This document shows, in pieces, positions 62,049-64,000 of a stretch of DNA of 64,000 nt. The notes under the pieces were generated by a model. It ran no database searches. It was not told the origin of the DNA and saw only the letters and a program-made list of their open reading frames with translations. The DNA comes from Baylisascaris procyonis. Lineage: Eukaryota; Nematoda; Chromadorea; Rhabditida; Ascarididae. Location of the stretch: the NCBI GenBank assembly GCA_037389465.1, contig JAZARR010000038.1, positions 99,790-163,789 on the forward strand. The letters run 5' to 3'. Made by a program: the position numbers and the translations under genes. Positions within the stretch are counted from its first letter, which is position 1, and every line of letters begins with the position of its first letter.

Positions 62049-64000
62049 CTGCAAAAGAAAAATAATTTAGCTTTAGCTTGCCGCTGTGAAAACTATTACA
62101 GGTATCTATTAATTCACTTATAATACAAAATCAGCACTAAATAAGACGTTTTTATTCGTCAGTTATTTACTTTTATTATAATGCAAAGGACTCAGATTAT
62201 TGGAAGGAAGTGGAAAACTAATTGATACATTTTACAAGTCAGAAAGCATGAAGAAAAATGAGTAATAAAATTCAATTAAATCAACTACTCCTAACATTTC
62301 GAGGTTTCGATTTGTATTTTTGTACATTAGAGACCGAGCATATGAAACGGATGCTTCATGAATTACTTATATTTTTATAACCGGATGCTCCATTAATGGC
62401 CGGATGTCCTGTCTAGAAAATTCTGCGCTCAATAAATAAACATGAAAATAAAATAGCATCAATGTAGTTGCTAGCTTGATGAACGAATTGTTCGTGAACC
62501 TAATGAAGGAATGAGGTCATCCAACACTATTAAGCTTTTCGATAACAAATTCAAGTTGGCGATCAGATAGCATAGTCTTTCAACAACGATTTCTATCCAC
62601 CAATGCATTATGATAATCAATTTATGAGGAATCTAAGAAGAAGAATAAAATAATCGATTTGCACAGAAAACTGCCCAATCAGAAGGAATGCATTTCAAGA
62701 ACCCAATAAATTTTGATTAGAATATGTGGAAAAATGAACTTCCTTGGAAAGAAATGAATCAGGTGGGAAAGAAAAAAAAGAGTCCCTCTTAGCGCATACA
62801 TCCTATTAGTGGATTGCATTCATGCATAAAAATGAAACAGTATATAAAAATATCACTGACTTTTATATTACGATAAAAATTTCGAAACAACAAACATAAG
62901 ATTTCTAAACGAAATAAATAACAAAAAGTGGACATTTGATGAAATATTAAAAGAAACACAAATTTAAAAACAAATATGTCGAAGCGAATAATTTAGATTT
63001 GTATTTGATGAAGTTGAAAATAAATAAAATATAAAAATAGATATAAAATACAAAAATTTGATGAAAATAAACAAAATATAAGTGGTTTTTGTCTTCACCA
63101 CTGTCACAAATAAACCCACTCAAATTGAATAGCGAGTGTTGATCGCAAGATGCACATAAAGGGTGTCACACATAAACCACAAACGAAGCTATCACAACGA
63201 CGAAAAAGAAATCGGGTTTCCTTTTTTTGTTAGTACGGCACTATCACCGAACGAATTGACACATTTGAAATATGAGCGTGCCGAAATTTAAAAATTACAA
63301 CAATATTCACACAATAAAAAAAGGTTATTTAATTGTAAACCATCATTCTCAAACATTTCTATATTGCTTTTCCGGAAAAACATACTGCCTTTGAAATGCA
63401 AAAAGTGGTAGAAAAAATAAAATGAAAGATTAGAGCGGTGCAACATCCTTCTTCTTTTAACGTCTACTCCAACTTTAAATAAACTTGTATGTCAAAAATA
63501 ACTGCAGAATTGCCGGGATTCTTGTGTGAAATTACAAATACCATCTTTCGTTATAAGACGAGCATTTCAAAGTTCCCACCGATCTCTACTGACCTTAAAA
63601 TAATTCAGCAACTGCCCTCCATGGTGACAAACTAAACGATGCGAATTTGTTCGGAATGAAATTCAACGAAAATTCATCATATAACAATCACAACACAAAT
63701 GATATTCAATACTCTCACTTAGCCTTGCTTTATATCAATTCTTTTTTTATGTTCTAAAACGATCAGCATACAACTCAAAAAGAATACTGTACCAAAAAAC
63801 TATAATTTATTAATCGATAAACATGCCATTTTTTGATATTCAAACCGTTAAACGAACAGCGACCTCATGATCAAATTAGAAATATGCGCCAAACCCCTCC
63901 TCCCCCTCCTCCTTGCAAATAAATAAACAAATAACATAAATGTCTTATCTCATAAATGATATTTCACCGTACACATTTCGTGAAGTGAATGCCCTTTCAA
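62049..64000. other. No gene recognised; probable myosin V intron
   Basis: AT-rich sequence upstream of the first visible myosin tail exon. No open frame with convincing splice sites was found. The coiled-coil exons must lie further right. Confidence 0.6.

Overview
This is eukaryotic, AT-rich, intron-bearing DNA, most likely from an animal and probably a nematode. Recognisable genes are split by introns of about 170 bp to 1.5 kb. Their acceptors are of the TTTCAG/TTGCAG type, and two genes carry such an acceptor a few bases upstream of the ATG, as expected for spliced-leader trans-splicing. No bacterial, organellar or viral gene was recognised. All confidently recognised genes lie on the minus strand.

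Layout: (1) 1-6,356, segment P, with a complete LAMTOR2 (Ragulator/roadblock) gene. (2) 6,357-31,156, a head-to-tail array of a roughly 10.5-kb unit: U1 (6,357-16,761), U2 (16,762-27,317) and truncated U3 (27,318-31,156). U1 and U2 each carry the last two exons of a class V myosin. (3) 31,157-40,018, single-copy sequence with several unrecognised exon candidates (including a Cys-rich one) and a complete six-exon REEP-family gene (36,270-39,848). (4) 40,019-46,374, segment P', a second copy of P with a second intact LAMTOR2 gene. (5) 46,375-56,794, U4, another copy of the unit. (6) 56,795-64,000, single-copy sequence with the preceding six exons of the class V myosin globular tail, spliced in phase to the two exons inside U4. 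U4 therefore holds the real 3' end of the myosin gene, and the U1 and U2 copies are headless partial duplicates.

Within each U unit sits a short repeat (R) twice, each time followed by a C-rich minisatellite of about 30-45 bp. A hairpin with a 23-bp stem is present in all four units. U4 is a patchwork of U1-like, U2-like and U3-like stretches, which suggests gene conversion or a collapsed or chimeric assembly. Window base 1 falls inside the minisatellite that lies just upstream of REEP at 39.9-40.1 kb, so the duplication probably continues off the left edge.

The recognised products are a cargo-binding motor tail (myosin V), a lysosomal signalling scaffold subunit (LAMTOR2) and an ER-shaping protein (REEP). 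They are membrane-trafficking and organelle proteins, but nothing in the sequence links them functionally. The most notable feature is the nested, recent segmental duplication and what it does to these genes. I found no convincing new enzymatic or defence system.
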